This document shows, in pieces, positions 8,274-15,354 of a DNA stretch of 27,360 bases. Position 1 is the stretch's first letter, and every line of letters starts with the position of its first letter. Location: assembly GCA_964443365.1 (NCBI GenBank), contig CAYUCM010000008.1, positions 1 through 27,360 of the forward strand. Direction: 5' to 3'. A program made the position numbers and the translations under genes. Below the pieces are notes generated by a model, which was given only the letters and a program-made list of their open reading frames with translations, did not search any database and was not told the DNA's origin. Origin of the DNA: CAIJKW01 sp964443365. GTDB taxonomy: Bacteria > Patescibacteriota > Minisyncoccia > Phycocordibacterales > CAIZLB01.

Positions 8274-9899
8274 TTAATTTAAATTTTCTCTATAACTAAA
8301 GGCTTCTATGACATCATCTATTGTTATTGTCGGGTTTATTATCTTTTTGTTTTGAGAAATTATTAATTTGTCTTTTTCTTTGGCATATTCTTTATCATAA
8401 ACGCCCACCTCTCCTCTAGCTAATTCTTTCTCTATGTTTTTTATAATTGAAATTGTTTCAGATATGTTTTTAATTTGAATTTTAACTCTTGTGGAATAAA
8501 ACAATTTTACACATCTATTCTCTAGTTCTTGTAGGGCATCACTATTCCATTTGATATCCTTAGTTATTCCATTGTTTTTTGTATAATACTCATATCTACT
8601 AATTATCTTTGTAAAATAATCATAAGTTGTAAGTTGAATATTATTTACATTTCCTTGCAGTGATAAATTAATTATTATGTGAAATCTTTCAAGTAGTGGT
8701 TGAGAAATTTTTTGAATATATTTATTTCTATATAGATAATTACAAACACAATTTTTATTTGGTATGCCTTTGTTGCCACATGGACACAAATTCATTGCTC
8801 CAATACACATTGAATTACATGGAAAATTAATAATTTCTCCGGATCTGTTGATCTGTATACTCTTCTCCTCTAGCGGCTGTCTTAGTGATTCTAAAATTGT
8901 CTTATTAAACTCTGGTAACTCGTCCAAAAATAAAATACCATGATTGGCTAATGTAATTTCACCAGGGCTAATTGGATTCCCTCCTCCAATTATTGATGAA
9001 TAGCTACTGGTGTGATGCGGAGATCTAAACGGTCTTTTTGTTGAAGAGTTTATTATTAGTAAATCCAATAGTTCAGACTCTGTTGGTGTTGGTAATAATT
9101 CATGAGTACATTTTGATAGCATTGTCTTGCCAACACCTGGTGGTCCTGCAAATATTAAATTGTATTTTCCACAAACCGCTATTAATATTGCTCTTTTTGC
9201 TTTTTCTAATCCAATTATTTTATCAATAATATATGGTCCGTCTTTTTTAACATTGATTGTTTTTAAACACCGCTGTGGCAAATTATAATCACCATGTAAC
9301 AGCTCTGCTCCCGTATCTTTTTTTGTTGTGCCATCAATGTTGCCCCCTTTGTTTATAGCCACAACGGTTTCCTTCAGATTGTTTACATTAATAATTTCTA
9401 TTCCACTTTGTTTTAATGTGTTTTTAATTAAAAATATATCATCACTTTTGAATTTGCCGAATATTTTAGTCAAAGCAGAATTCTGCGTATTTTTGTTTGT
9501 ATCAATAATGCATTTTATAATAGGTGCAATAAAATCATTATTTTTTATTGAACCGTCTAGTCCAAGCTCTCCAACAAATACACACTGTTGTATTTTGTCA
9601 CTATATATTTTTTGAGTAGCCATTAAATAAGAAACAGCTATTGGTAAATCCAAAAGAACCCCCTCTTTTTTAATTCCCGCAGGGGCTAATGAAACTGTCA
9701 CTTTATGATTCTCTGTTTTAATAGATCCAAAACCGCTATTCTTAATAGCTGAGATTATTCTTTCTTTAGATTCACCTATACATTTATCAGCAAGCCCAAC
9801 AATTAAGAAAGAAAAAATACCCCTGGATAAATCTAGTTCAATATTAATTTTTCTACAAAATAAGCCGTCTTTAATAAGTCCAATACAAGTTGTGTACAA
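8274..9899 (-). CDS. comM: ComM/YifB-family Mg-chelatase-like AAA+ ATPase
   Basis: 541 aa. This family is a hexameric branch-migration helicase that helps integrate DNA during natural transformation. The N-terminal S5-like domain is visible (FLIVGLADKCIGESKERI, 31-48; VSLAPAGIKKEG, 69-80), then Walker A GPPGVGKT (252-259), the family motif RPFRSPHHTSS (289-299), Walker B ILFLDELPE (322-330), and a Cys cluster starting CPCGNKG (372) with C384 and C386. The start used here is TTG; there is no ATG nearby. The reading frame is continuous with that of the upstream DksA-like gene and separated from it only by that gene's TAG and five codons, so an ATT 9 bp further up is another possible start. It is the last gene of a four-gene leftward operon. 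Confidence 0.9.
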   Translation of the reverse strand: MYTTCIGLIKDGLFCRKINIELDLSRGIFSFLIVGLADKCIGESKERIISAIKNSGFGSIKTENHKVTVSLAPAGIKKEGVLLDLPIAVSYLMATQKIYSDKIQQCVFVGELGLDGSIKNNDFIAPIIKCIIDTNKNTQNSALTKIFGKFKSDDIFLIKNTLKQSGIEIINVNNLKETVVAINKGGNIDGTTKKDTGAELLHGDYNLPQRCLKTINVKKDGPYIIDKIIGLEKAKRAILIAVCGKYNLIFAGPPGVGKTMLSKCTHELLPTPTESELLDLLIINSSTKRPFRSPHHTSSYSSIIGGGNPISPGEITLANHGILFLDELPEFNKTILESLRQPLEEKSIQINRSGEIINFPCNSMCIGAMNLCPCGNKGIPNKNCVCNYLYRNKYIQKISQPLLERFHIIINLSLQGNVNNIQLTTYDYFTKIISRYEYYTKNNGITKDIKWNSDALQELENRCVKLFYSTRVKIQIKNISETISIIKNIEKELARGEVGVYDKEYAKEKDKLIISQNKKIINPTITIDDVIEAFSYRENLN

Positions 9900-9914
9900 T
9901 GTTTGAATACGAGA

Positions 9915-10268
9915 CTAGTTCATATCCGCCTTACAAGTCTTTGCTTCTGGATTTACATCCAATCTATCCTCTTCAATTTCTCCACCGCAAATTTCACAAG
10001 TTCCATATGTGCCATTTTCTATTTTATCTAGCGCGCACTTAACATCAATAATGTCTTTTTCCAAATCATCTGTGATTGAGGAATTGGATAAATAACTATC
10101 AATACTTTGAGCAACATCTTCTCTGTCTGCGGTATCTAAATTGGTTTCAGTTTGAATTGGTTCCCAGTCATCACCCTGTTCTTTTTCAGCAATTAGGGAT
10201 ATTTCCTTTTCTAGCCTCTTTAGTTCTTCTTCTAATAATGTCTTGTGTTTTGTTGTTTCTATTATCAT
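9915..10268 (-). CDS. DksA/TraR-family protein with incomplete zinc finger
   Basis: 117 aa. The N-terminal half is a charged coiled coil (1-85, rich in E/K/L), followed by GTYGTCEICGGEIEEDRL, the hallmark of the DksA/TraR zinc-finger family. These proteins enter the RNA polymerase secondary channel and alter initiation. Cys91, Cys94 and Cys112 are present, but where the fourth ligand should be (residue 115) there is Asp (GAT), and the protein ends two residues later. The normal C-terminal helix after the finger is therefore missing. It lies 54 bp downstream of the single-TM gene and directly upstream of comM, in the same operon. The family is certain; whether it binds zinc is not. Confidence 0.88.
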   Translation of the reverse strand: MIIETTKHKTLLEEELKRLEKEISLIAEKEQGDDWEPIQTETNLDTADREDVAQSIDSYLSNSSITDDLEKDIIDVKCALDKIENGTYGTCEICGGEIEEDRLDVNPEAKTCKADMN

Positions 10269-10274
10269 ATAAAT

Positions 10275-10291
10275 ATTGTATCACTATTATA
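10275..10291 (-). promoter_or_regulatory. Two candidate -10 boxes upstream of the DksA-like gene
   Basis: On the minus strand TATAAT (10291-10286) and TACAAT (10280-10275) lie 17 and 6 nt from the ATG. Neither has a convincing -35. The nearer one would give a leaderless message, so the last two genes of the operon may have an internal promoter. Confidence 0.35.
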
Positions 10292-10322
10292 TGAATTTTC
10301 TATAAAGAAAAGATAAAGATTA

Positions 10323-11507
10323 TTATCTGGTAATTTGTCCAGATGTCAGTCTATAAATTATCTCATTTAGAGCCTGTTCGCTAACGGTGATTATAATGGT
10401 GTCTTTGTTAAAGAATGTATAAAAGAATGCAATTTGTCCATTTGGTCTATACAGCACTCTTGCGTCATTGTTCTTAATAACCTTGTCTAAGAATGGCGTT
10501 TCATACTCTGTTACGAGTTTGTTTGTGGTTTTTTTAATGTTTGTAGATGAGGTTGCTACTGAGTTTGCTTTGATGTTTTGTGTTGATGAAGCTTTGGCGA
10601 TTGTTTGTGTTGTGCTTGATGCAAATATTGTTGAGGTAGAAGTTGATGCTGAATTTGTTGCCAAATCAACGCTATTATTCTTGCTGCTGATTAATTTGTT
10701 CTCAATATCTTTTTTAAATATTGTATTTCCAATATCAGCATACATTGTTTTTTCCCATTCAAGCATTCCAGCAAATGTTGAATCGTAATTTTCAGCTTTA
10801 AAAATCATAAACGGATGATTTGTCTCGTATGCGTAAAAACCAAAAACATAATTGTCTTTTATGTTTCTTTTTAAAACATCGGGTGCGCTGGGTGCCATAA
10901 TCTCTAGAAAATCAGAGGCTTTTATTTCTGCACTACTCGTCCCTTCTGCATAGCTAAAATAAATACTTTTAATTTTGCCATTAGGGATTTTTGAATCTTG
11001 TCCGTTTTGAATTATTTCAGAATATATAGATGTCCTATCTTTGTCTTTTATGTTTAAATTGTATGACTCTTCCGCGTAAAGCATAGACCCCGCGAGTTTT
11101 TGAGATGGGTTGTTAATTGCTTGTATTTGCCCTGGTGTTTTTGCGGTTTTGTAACCAATGTAAGAAAATACAGCAATTATGATTATTCCAAAAAGTAATG
11201 CTAATAAAATTTTCCACCCTCCGCTATCTTTCTTGGTCAAATCACTTGAACGATTATTATCTTTTGCTTTCTGATTTGCGAGTAAAATGTTTGTTACAGA
11301 AAAACCATCTTTAGATGTTTCTTGAGATACATCGTCTTTAAAGGTGTGTATGGCGCTAACCTTGTGTTCTGTGTTGGCGTCAGGCTTTGCCATTATGTCA
11401 GACATATGAACCAGCGGCTTGCTCTCTCCAAGGCTGTCTTTATTATAATTTTCTCCCCTATCGGAATTTGGATATGAAAATTTTTTAGGTTGTTCTTGAT
11501 TTTCCAT
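10323..11507 (-). CDS. Single-pass membrane protein of unknown function
   Basis: 394 aa. A disordered, charged N-terminal region (1-96) would lie in the cytoplasm. One TM helix follows (about 99-119, KILLALLFGIIIIAVFSYIGY), then an extracytoplasmic domain of about 150 residues. A Ser/Thr/Ala-rich spacer (about 275-330) precedes a final folded segment of about 60 residues (ARVLYRPNGQIAFFYTFFNKD). I recognise no named domain. The start ATG is 9 bp after the NYN gene stop, so the two are co-transcribed. The layout fits a wall-spanning or membrane-anchored sensor or scaffold, but nothing in it names a function. Confidence 0.6.
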   Translation of the reverse strand: MENQEQPKKFSYPNSDRGENYNKDSLGESKPLVHMSDIMAKPDANTEHKVSAIHTFKDDVSQETSKDGFSVTNILLANQKAKDNNRSSDLTKKDSGGWKILLALLFGIIIIAVFSYIGYKTAKTPGQIQAINNPSQKLAGSMLYAEESYNLNIKDKDRTSIYSEIIQNGQDSKIPNGKIKSIYFSYAEGTSSAEIKASDFLEIMAPSAPDVLKRNIKDNYVFGFYAYETNHPFMIFKAENYDSTFAGMLEWEKTMYADIGNTIFKKDIENKLISSKNNSVDLATNSASTSTSTIFASSTTQTIAKASSTQNIKANSVATSSTNIKKTTNKLVTEYETPFLDKVIKNNDARVLYRPNGQIAFFYTFFNKDTIIITVSEQALNEIIYRLTSGQITR

Positions 11508-11516
11508 TTGAGATAA

Positions 11517-12221
11517 TTATATATCAAATTTTGAATCAGGTCTTGTGTCTCTACTGAAAAAATCAAAAGGATCTTTTAATTCAGTTTTGTCCTTGTTTGT
11601 TGATGTGGTGTTTTCTGATGACGAGTTGTTCTTGTTTTTTAACATTGACGACCCCCTACCCCTTGAACCCTTGTTTTTATTCGTGGTGTTATTGTTTTGT
11701 CTCGATTGTGAACCTTGCATCATTACATACTTTGAAGGTGAATCACACATATCGATAAAATCATCCGCAACCTCCTTAAGTTTTTGAGATGATGATTTTC
11801 CGAATGAAATTATTTCAACCTGACAACCTTCATTGGTTTGTAGGTATTCGACAAGGGGAATAAAGTCTCCATCTCCAGACGCTATAATTACTGTATCAAG
11901 TTTTGGTGCAAGCTTAATTGCGTCTACTGCAAGCCCAACATCCCAGTCTGCTTTTTTTGCACCACCACTAAAAATTTGTAAATTTTTTGTTTTTGTTTCT
12001 ATTCCAAGCTTTCCTAATGCGTCAAAAAAACCATGCTCCTCGCCTGATTCTGTTGTTATAACATATGCAATTGCTCTGATTAAAGATCTTCCCGCTACCG
12101 CCTCTTTCATGATTGCGCCAAAATTAACTCTTGAATGATATAGATTCTTTGCACTGTGATATAGGTTTTGTGTATCGATAAAAACTCCAACACGTTGTTG
12201 TTTGTGTTTTATTACTGTCAT
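11517..12221 (-). CDS. NYN-domain (LabA/DUF88) PIN-like ribonuclease
   Basis: 234 aa. The NYN fold occupies about 8-160, with the acidic active-site residues in their usual places: D16 in GVFIDTQNLY, D94 in ADWDVGLAVD, and D117/D119 in IIASGDGDFIPLV. Members of this PIN-like superfamily are metal-dependent RNases. Residues 165-215 are a low-complexity Ser/Asn/Lys/Gly linker, and the end (DPFDFFSRD) is a short acidic/aromatic tail that could bind a partner. It is the first gene of the NYN, TM protein, DksA-like, comM operon. The substrate is unknown. Confidence 0.88.
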   Translation of the reverse strand: MTVIKHKQQRVGVFIDTQNLYHSAKNLYHSRVNFGAIMKEAVAGRSLIRAIAYVITTESGEEHGFFDALGKLGIETKTKNLQIFSGGAKKADWDVGLAVDAIKLAPKLDTVIIASGDGDFIPLVEYLQTNEGCQVEIISFGKSSSQKLKEVADDFIDMCDSPSKYVMMQGSQSRQNNNTTNKNKGSRGRGSSMLKNKNNSSSENTTSTNKDKTELKDPFDFFSRDTRPDSKFDI

Positions 12222-12379
12222 TTTATTAAATAATTAATTGATTACAAAGATTATTCCAAATAAAGATTTAAGATAATCTGTAGTAATACCTGCTTTTAAA
12301 ATACCATGTTGAAACTTAACAATAAGCGATTGACGATTCCGTTAACAATTTTTCCGTGTCTGATTATGAAAATTGATTC

Positions 12380-12414
12380 AAAACTGAACCCGCGTTTTTT
12401 GCGGGTTCAGTTTT
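12380..12414 (-). terminator. Strong bidirectional terminator hairpin after rpsO
   Basis: A 14-bp perfect stem (aaaactgaacccgc, 12380-12393, paired with 12401-12414) encloses a 7-nt loop and ends in T-rich arms on both strands. It begins 2 bp after the rpsO stop codon. The 158 bp between it and the NYN gene start hold no clear gene; only an AT-rich, probably promoter-bearing stretch is seen. Confidence 0.9.
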
Positions 12415-12416
12415 GT

Positions 12417-12692
12417 TTATGCAGTTTTTTTCTTAAGATCTAGTTTCTTTATCAAAACTTCATATCTTGCGGCGCTTTTCTTTTGCAAATACTTTAGAAG
12501 TGTTTGTCTGTCTGCAACCATTTGCAACAAACCCTTTCTTGAGTGATTGTCTTTTGCATGAGTTTTAAGGTGTTTTGTCAACTCCTCAATTCTTTTACTT
12601 AAAATTGCAATTTGAGCCTCAGCACTACCTGTATCTGTTGGGTGTACTTGAACTTCTTTTATGATTTTTTGCTTCTTTGTCTTGGTTAACAT
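12417..12692 (-). CDS. rpsO: 30S ribosomal protein S15
   Basis: 91 aa, the standard length. S15 is a primary binder of the 16S rRNA central domain. The signatures TGSAEAQIAILSKRIEELTKHL and HSRKGLLQMVADRQTLLKYLQ are intact and unmistakable. The gene is monocistronic here, ending in a strong terminator, and divergent from the Xer recombinase gene. A -10-like TATGAT/TGaTAATAT lies 9-14 nt from the ATG on the minus strand, so the leader is very short and there is no room for the S15 autoregulatory pseudoknot seen in some bacteria. pnp, which often follows rpsO, is not present. Confidence 0.97.
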   Translation of the reverse strand: MLTKTKKQKIIKEVQVHPTDTGSAEAQIAILSKRIEELTKHLKTHAKDNHSRKGLLQMVADRQTLLKYLQKKSAARYEVLIKKLDLKKKTA

Positions 12693-12819
12693 GGTGGACT
12701 GATATTATCATAAAAGTCTTAAATGGGCAAGTTTTTAGGCTTTAAATCGTTAATTTGTCATCAAATGGCCATCGGCTGATTATTTGCTGGCGCACGATTT
12801 GTTGGTTGTGCACTGTTTG

Positions 12820-12850
12820 TTGGGATTTGTCTCGGCGTTTCGTGTATAAT
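12820..12850 (+). promoter_or_regulatory. Promoter of the Xer recombinase gene
   Basis: TTGGGA (12820-12825), 19 bp spacer, perfect TATAAT (12845-12850). The ATG at 12859 follows the -10 box by only 8 nt, which predicts a leaderless transcript. Confidence 0.6.
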
Positions 12851-12858
12851 ATTAGTTA

Positions 12859-13809
12859 ATGTCGCACAATAATTCCACAAACGGGGGTAATCAGACCGTT
12901 GGTTCTCAAAAAACAAGCGCAAACGGTTTGGCTGTCTTTAAACGTCAGTTTCTAGAATATACAGAGATAGAAAAGGGTCGCAGTCTAAAAACTGTTGAAA
13001 ACTATGATCGGTATTTAACATTGTTCTTGGATTTTCTTAAATCGGACAGTCCAAATGATATTGACGAGGATAAATTAAGAGAATATAGGCTTTTTCTTAA
13101 TAGGCGTTCTTTTAAGACCAAAACCGGGTCTGATTACCTAAAAAAAAGAACTCAAAACTACTATTTGATAGCCTTAAGGGCTTATTTAAAGTATTTATCA
13201 AAACGAGGTGTCCCCATATTGTCTCCCGACAATATAGAATTAGCCAAGGTCCCAGAGAGGCAAATTGATCACATTTCCATTGAAGAGCTTGATAGAATAA
13301 TTAAGGCTCCAAATGATGAAAAAGATGAAAAAAGACGCCTAAGAGACAAGGCTATATTGGAACTTCTGTTTTCAACAGGTCTTCGTGTCTCTGAGCTGTG
13401 CTCCCTGCCAAGAGATATTGACCTTAATAAAGATGAATTCTCAGTTAGGGGTAAGGGGGAAAAGGTCCGTGTTGTATTTATGTCCGATATAGCAAAGCAG
13501 TCCATTAAAGACTATTTAGCCAAGAGAATTGATGTCACCAGCGGTTTAATGTTTGGCTTAACCCCTCGTTCTGTAGAAAGACTTGTTAAACATTATGCTA
13601 TTAAGGCTGGGGTTTCTAAAAAAGTAACACCTCACGTTATAAGACACAGTTTTGCAACCGATTTGTTAGAAAATGGAGCGGATTTAAGGTCTGTACAAGC
13701 TCTTTTGGGACACGCTAACATATCCACAACCCAAATATATACACACGTGACCGACAAGCACCTAAAAGACATACATAAGAATTTTCACAGCAGAAAGAAA
13801 AGTCTTTAA
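12859..13809 (+). CDS. xerC: XerC/XerD-type tyrosine recombinase
   Basis: 316 aa. It resolves chromosome dimers at a dif-like site. A 24-residue polar N-terminal tail is followed by the SAM-like DNA-binding domain (about 25-120) and the catalytic domain. All catalytic residues are present: R176 (STGLRVSEL), K199 (RGKGEK), H259/R262 (PHVIRHSFA), H285 (LLGHANIST) and the nucleophile Y294 (QIYTHV). Length and spacing match chromosomal Xer proteins more than phage integrases, and there is no att-like repeat or mobile gene beside it. CPR genomes often have a single Xer, so C and D cannot be told apart here. The ATG lies 8 nt from the -10 box, and no other start is nearby. Confidence 0.92.
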   Translation: MSHNNSTNGGNQTVGSQKTSANGLAVFKRQFLEYTEIEKGRSLKTVENYDRYLTLFLDFLKSDSPNDIDEDKLREYRLFLNRRSFKTKTGSDYLKKRTQNYYLIALRAYLKYLSKRGVPILSPDNIELAKVPERQIDHISIEELDRIIKAPNDEKDEKRRLRDKAILELLFSTGLRVSELCSLPRDIDLNKDEFSVRGKGEKVRVVFMSDIAKQSIKDYLAKRIDVTSGLMFGLTPRSVERLVKHYAIKAGVSKKVTPHVIRHSFATDLLENGADLRSVQALLGHANISTTQIYTHVTDKHLKDIHKNFHSRKKSL

Positions 13810-13863
13810 TGTCTCAGACTCTAATTGCGATTATTAATTTAAAAAGTAAATGTCTTTAATAAA

Positions 13864-14661
13864 ATGAAAAAAAACATAAGTATAATTTCTTGGAATGTAA
13901 ACGGAATAAGGGCTGTATATAAAAAGGGGTCATTCAATGAAATTTTTCAACAGACCACAGATTTTCTTTGTTTTCAAGAGACCAAAGCTCACATTGAACA
14001 GCTTGGCGATGAAATTGTTAATCCTGAGGGTTATATTAGTTTTTTTGATCATTCAAAAATCAAAAAGGGTTATAGTGGTGTTGCTATATACATGAAAAAA
14101 ACACTTCCAAAACCAAATAAGATTGAATGTGGTTTTGGTATAGAAAGTATGGATCAAGAGGGTCGCATGATAAGTCTATTTTTTGATAATTGGGTCTTAA
14201 TTAACTGCTATTTTCCAAATGGAGGTGGTGCCCCAGAAAGATTAAAATACAAACTAGATTTCTATAAAGAATTTTTGAAGTATATAAAAAATATTGAAAA
14301 ACAAGGGTTAAATGTTGTTTTCTGTGGCGATGTGAATGTTGCTCATACAGAAATAGATCTAGCTAGACCCAAACAAAATATAAACAGTATTGGTTTTTTA
14401 CCAGAAGAAAGGTTTTGGATTGATGAGTTTGTCAAAAGTGGTTTTGTTGATGTGTATCGAGAATTAAATCCCACTAAAAAAGATATGTATACATGGTGGG
14501 ATATGAAGACTTTTTCTCGACAAAAAAATGTTGGATGGAGAATCGACTACTTTTTTGTTTCTAAAAAAATAATTAAAAATATTAAAGATTGTCAGATTAA
14601 TTCCGAGTTTTTTGGTTCAGATCACTGCCCTATCAAATTAGTTGTGGATAACTTATTTTAA
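13864..14661 (+). CDS. xthA: Exodeoxyribonuclease III (AP endonuclease)
   Basis: 265 aa, full length for the family. It cleaves DNA 5' to abasic sites and has 3' phosphodiesterase/exonuclease activity in base-excision repair. Metal and catalytic residues are all visible: N11 (SWNVNGIR), E39 (CFQETKA), Y116 (NCYFPNG), D156/N158 (CGDVNVAH), and D253/H254 (GSDHCP); WRIDYFF is also conserved. It sits 54 bp downstream of xer on the same strand and is probably co-transcribed. No Shine-Dalgarno motif precedes the ATG. Confidence 0.96.
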   Translation: MKKNISIISWNVNGIRAVYKKGSFNEIFQQTTDFLCFQETKAHIEQLGDEIVNPEGYISFFDHSKIKKGYSGVAIYMKKTLPKPNKIECGFGIESMDQEGRMISLFFDNWVLINCYFPNGGGAPERLKYKLDFYKEFLKYIKNIEKQGLNVVFCGDVNVAHTEIDLARPKQNINSIGFLPEERFWIDEFVKSGFVDVYRELNPTKKDMYTWWDMKTFSRQKNVGWRIDYFFVSKKIIKNIKDCQINSEFFGSDHCPIKLVVDNLF

Positions 14662-14705
14662 AAAAAATAATTAAAAATAATTAAAAATAATTAAAATTAA
14701 TTAAA
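14661..14705. repeat. 10-bp AT-only tandem repeat
   Basis: The unit TTAAAAATAA is repeated about 3.5 times directly after the xthA stop, with a last degenerate copy (TTAAAATTAA). It could be slippage, an easily melted element, or the U-rich tail region of an xthA mRNA. Confidence 0.75.
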
Positions 14706-14743
14706 CAAAATGCCATTATTAAAACAAAAGTAATGCCATTTTG
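14706..14743. terminator. Hairpin downstream of xthA
   Basis: CAAAATGCCATTA (14706-14718) pairs with TAATGCCATTTTG (14731-14743) at 12 of 13 positions around a 12-nt loop. It is the best candidate for ending the xer-xthA transcript, although the T-run after it is poor. Confidence 0.55.
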
Positions 14744-14795
14744 CTTGATGTAATAAGGCTTATTCTGCGTTCGTGGTGTTTAGCTATTGCCCCCT

Positions 14796-14819
14796 TGTCT
14801 TTTATAATGTCTTTTATAA
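14796..14819 (+). repeat. Perfect 12-bp tandem repeat containing the TGTCTTTTAT motif
   Basis: TGTCTTTTATAA occurs twice back to back (14796-14807 and 14808-14819). The 10-bp core recurs at 14881-14890, 15298-15307 and 17459-17468, and as its complement at 15278-15287 and 17352-17361. Diverged copies (TGTCCTTTA) are at 14870 and, inverted, at 14901-14911. Confidence 0.8.
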
Positions 14820-14846
14820 AAGCATAAAAACATTAATTAAAAATAG

Positions 14847-14855
14847 TTATCCACA
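14847..14855 (+). promoter_or_regulatory. Perfect DnaA-box match
   Basis: TTATCCACA matches the DnaA consensus TTATNCACA exactly, in AT-rich gene-free DNA. A single box can occur by chance; see the pair at 17327-17355. Confidence 0.4.
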
Positions 14856-14874
14856 AGAATTATTATTTATGTCC

Positions 14875-14903
14875 TTTACATGTCTTTTATTTAAAATTAC
14901 AAT
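14875..14903 (+). promoter_or_regulatory. Sigma70-type promoter in the gene-free stretch
   Basis: TTTACA (14875-14880), exactly 17 bp, then TACAAT (14898-14903); both boxes match 5 of 6 consensus bases. The expected start is near 14910, well away from any protein gene on this strand. It is one of the best-looking promoters in the window. Confidence 0.65.
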
Positions 14904-14909
14904 AAAGGA

Positions 14910-15310
14910 CAGATGGATGGTGATGATTCAATCAAATAGTTCTTTGAGGAAACTTGCTACAAAGTAAGGACTGGTTGGTGCTATAGGACATTTTATGTTC
15001 TCCCACTTTCTATCTTGCAAGCCCTAGTCTGGGCATTGCCTTTATTTCGAGAACCTGATCCTCAACTGGCCACATCCAGAAGAATTAGCAAGAATCCCGT
15101 ACAATTTAATAATATTTTTCTCAATCGTTTCGTTTCTACTTTTGAGAGGGCCTTAGTACGGCCGCATCATAATAACTATAACCTTGTTGCGTCCAGTACT
15201 GAGGCTCTTTTTATTGCTCGTTTTTAATACTTCGGTATTTACCGCTTGATTTGATACATAATAATGATTCAATAAATATAAAAGACATTCATTGGAATGT
15301 CTTTTATATT
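14910..15310 (+). ncRNA. Candidate unidentified structured RNA of about 365-400 nt
   Basis: This stretch lies between a good promoter and a perfect terminator hairpin. Its base composition is visibly richer in G+C than the flanks. It can form several local helices: AGGACAT/ATGTTCT with a 3-nt loop (near 14978-14994), GCAA-GCCC/GGGC-a-TTGC (near 15015-15037), TCTCAA/TTGAGA (near 15119-15146), and a UUCG tetraloop hairpin AATAC-TTCG-GTATT (near 15227-15240). I looked for the conserved motifs of RNase P RNA, tmRNA, SRP RNA and 6S RNA and did not find them; a lone GAGGAAA (14943) is not enough for RNase P. A 70-codon frame (15015-15227) exists inside it but matches nothing I know. The RNA call is inference from the boundaries and the helices. 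Confidence 0.45.
15275..15310. terminator. Perfect 16-bp terminator hairpin
   Basis: AATATAAAAGACATTC (15275-15290) and its exact complement (15295-15310) flank a 4-nt loop (attg), followed by TTTTC. It can work in both directions: for the candidate RNA on the plus strand and for the CCA-enzyme gene, which ends 45 bp away on the minus strand. Each arm contains one copy of the TGTCTTTTAT motif. Confidence 0.8.
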
Positions 15311-15354
15311 TTCAGCACACAAATTTTGGTTTAAATACTGTATACCGTATCTTA

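Noticed and set aside
12859..13809. Integrase of a mobile element
   Set aside because: Length, catalytic spacing and housekeeping neighbours fit a chromosomal Xer protein; no att repeats, cargo or phage genes are seen, and the nearest tRNA is over 3 kb away.
14943..14949. GAGGAAA resembling the P4 strand of RNase P RNA
   Set aside because: The rest of the conserved core, including the ACAGAA...GGCUUA partner, is not found downstream.
14773..14967. 64-codon frame downstream of xthA
   Set aside because: It crosses the tandem repeats, the DnaA box and the promoter, and its composition is that of AT-rich spacer.
15015..15227. 70-codon open frame inside the candidate RNA
   Set aside because: No recognisable domain, no separate promoter or ribosome site, and it covers predicted helices. 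Kept only as an alternative reading of the region.
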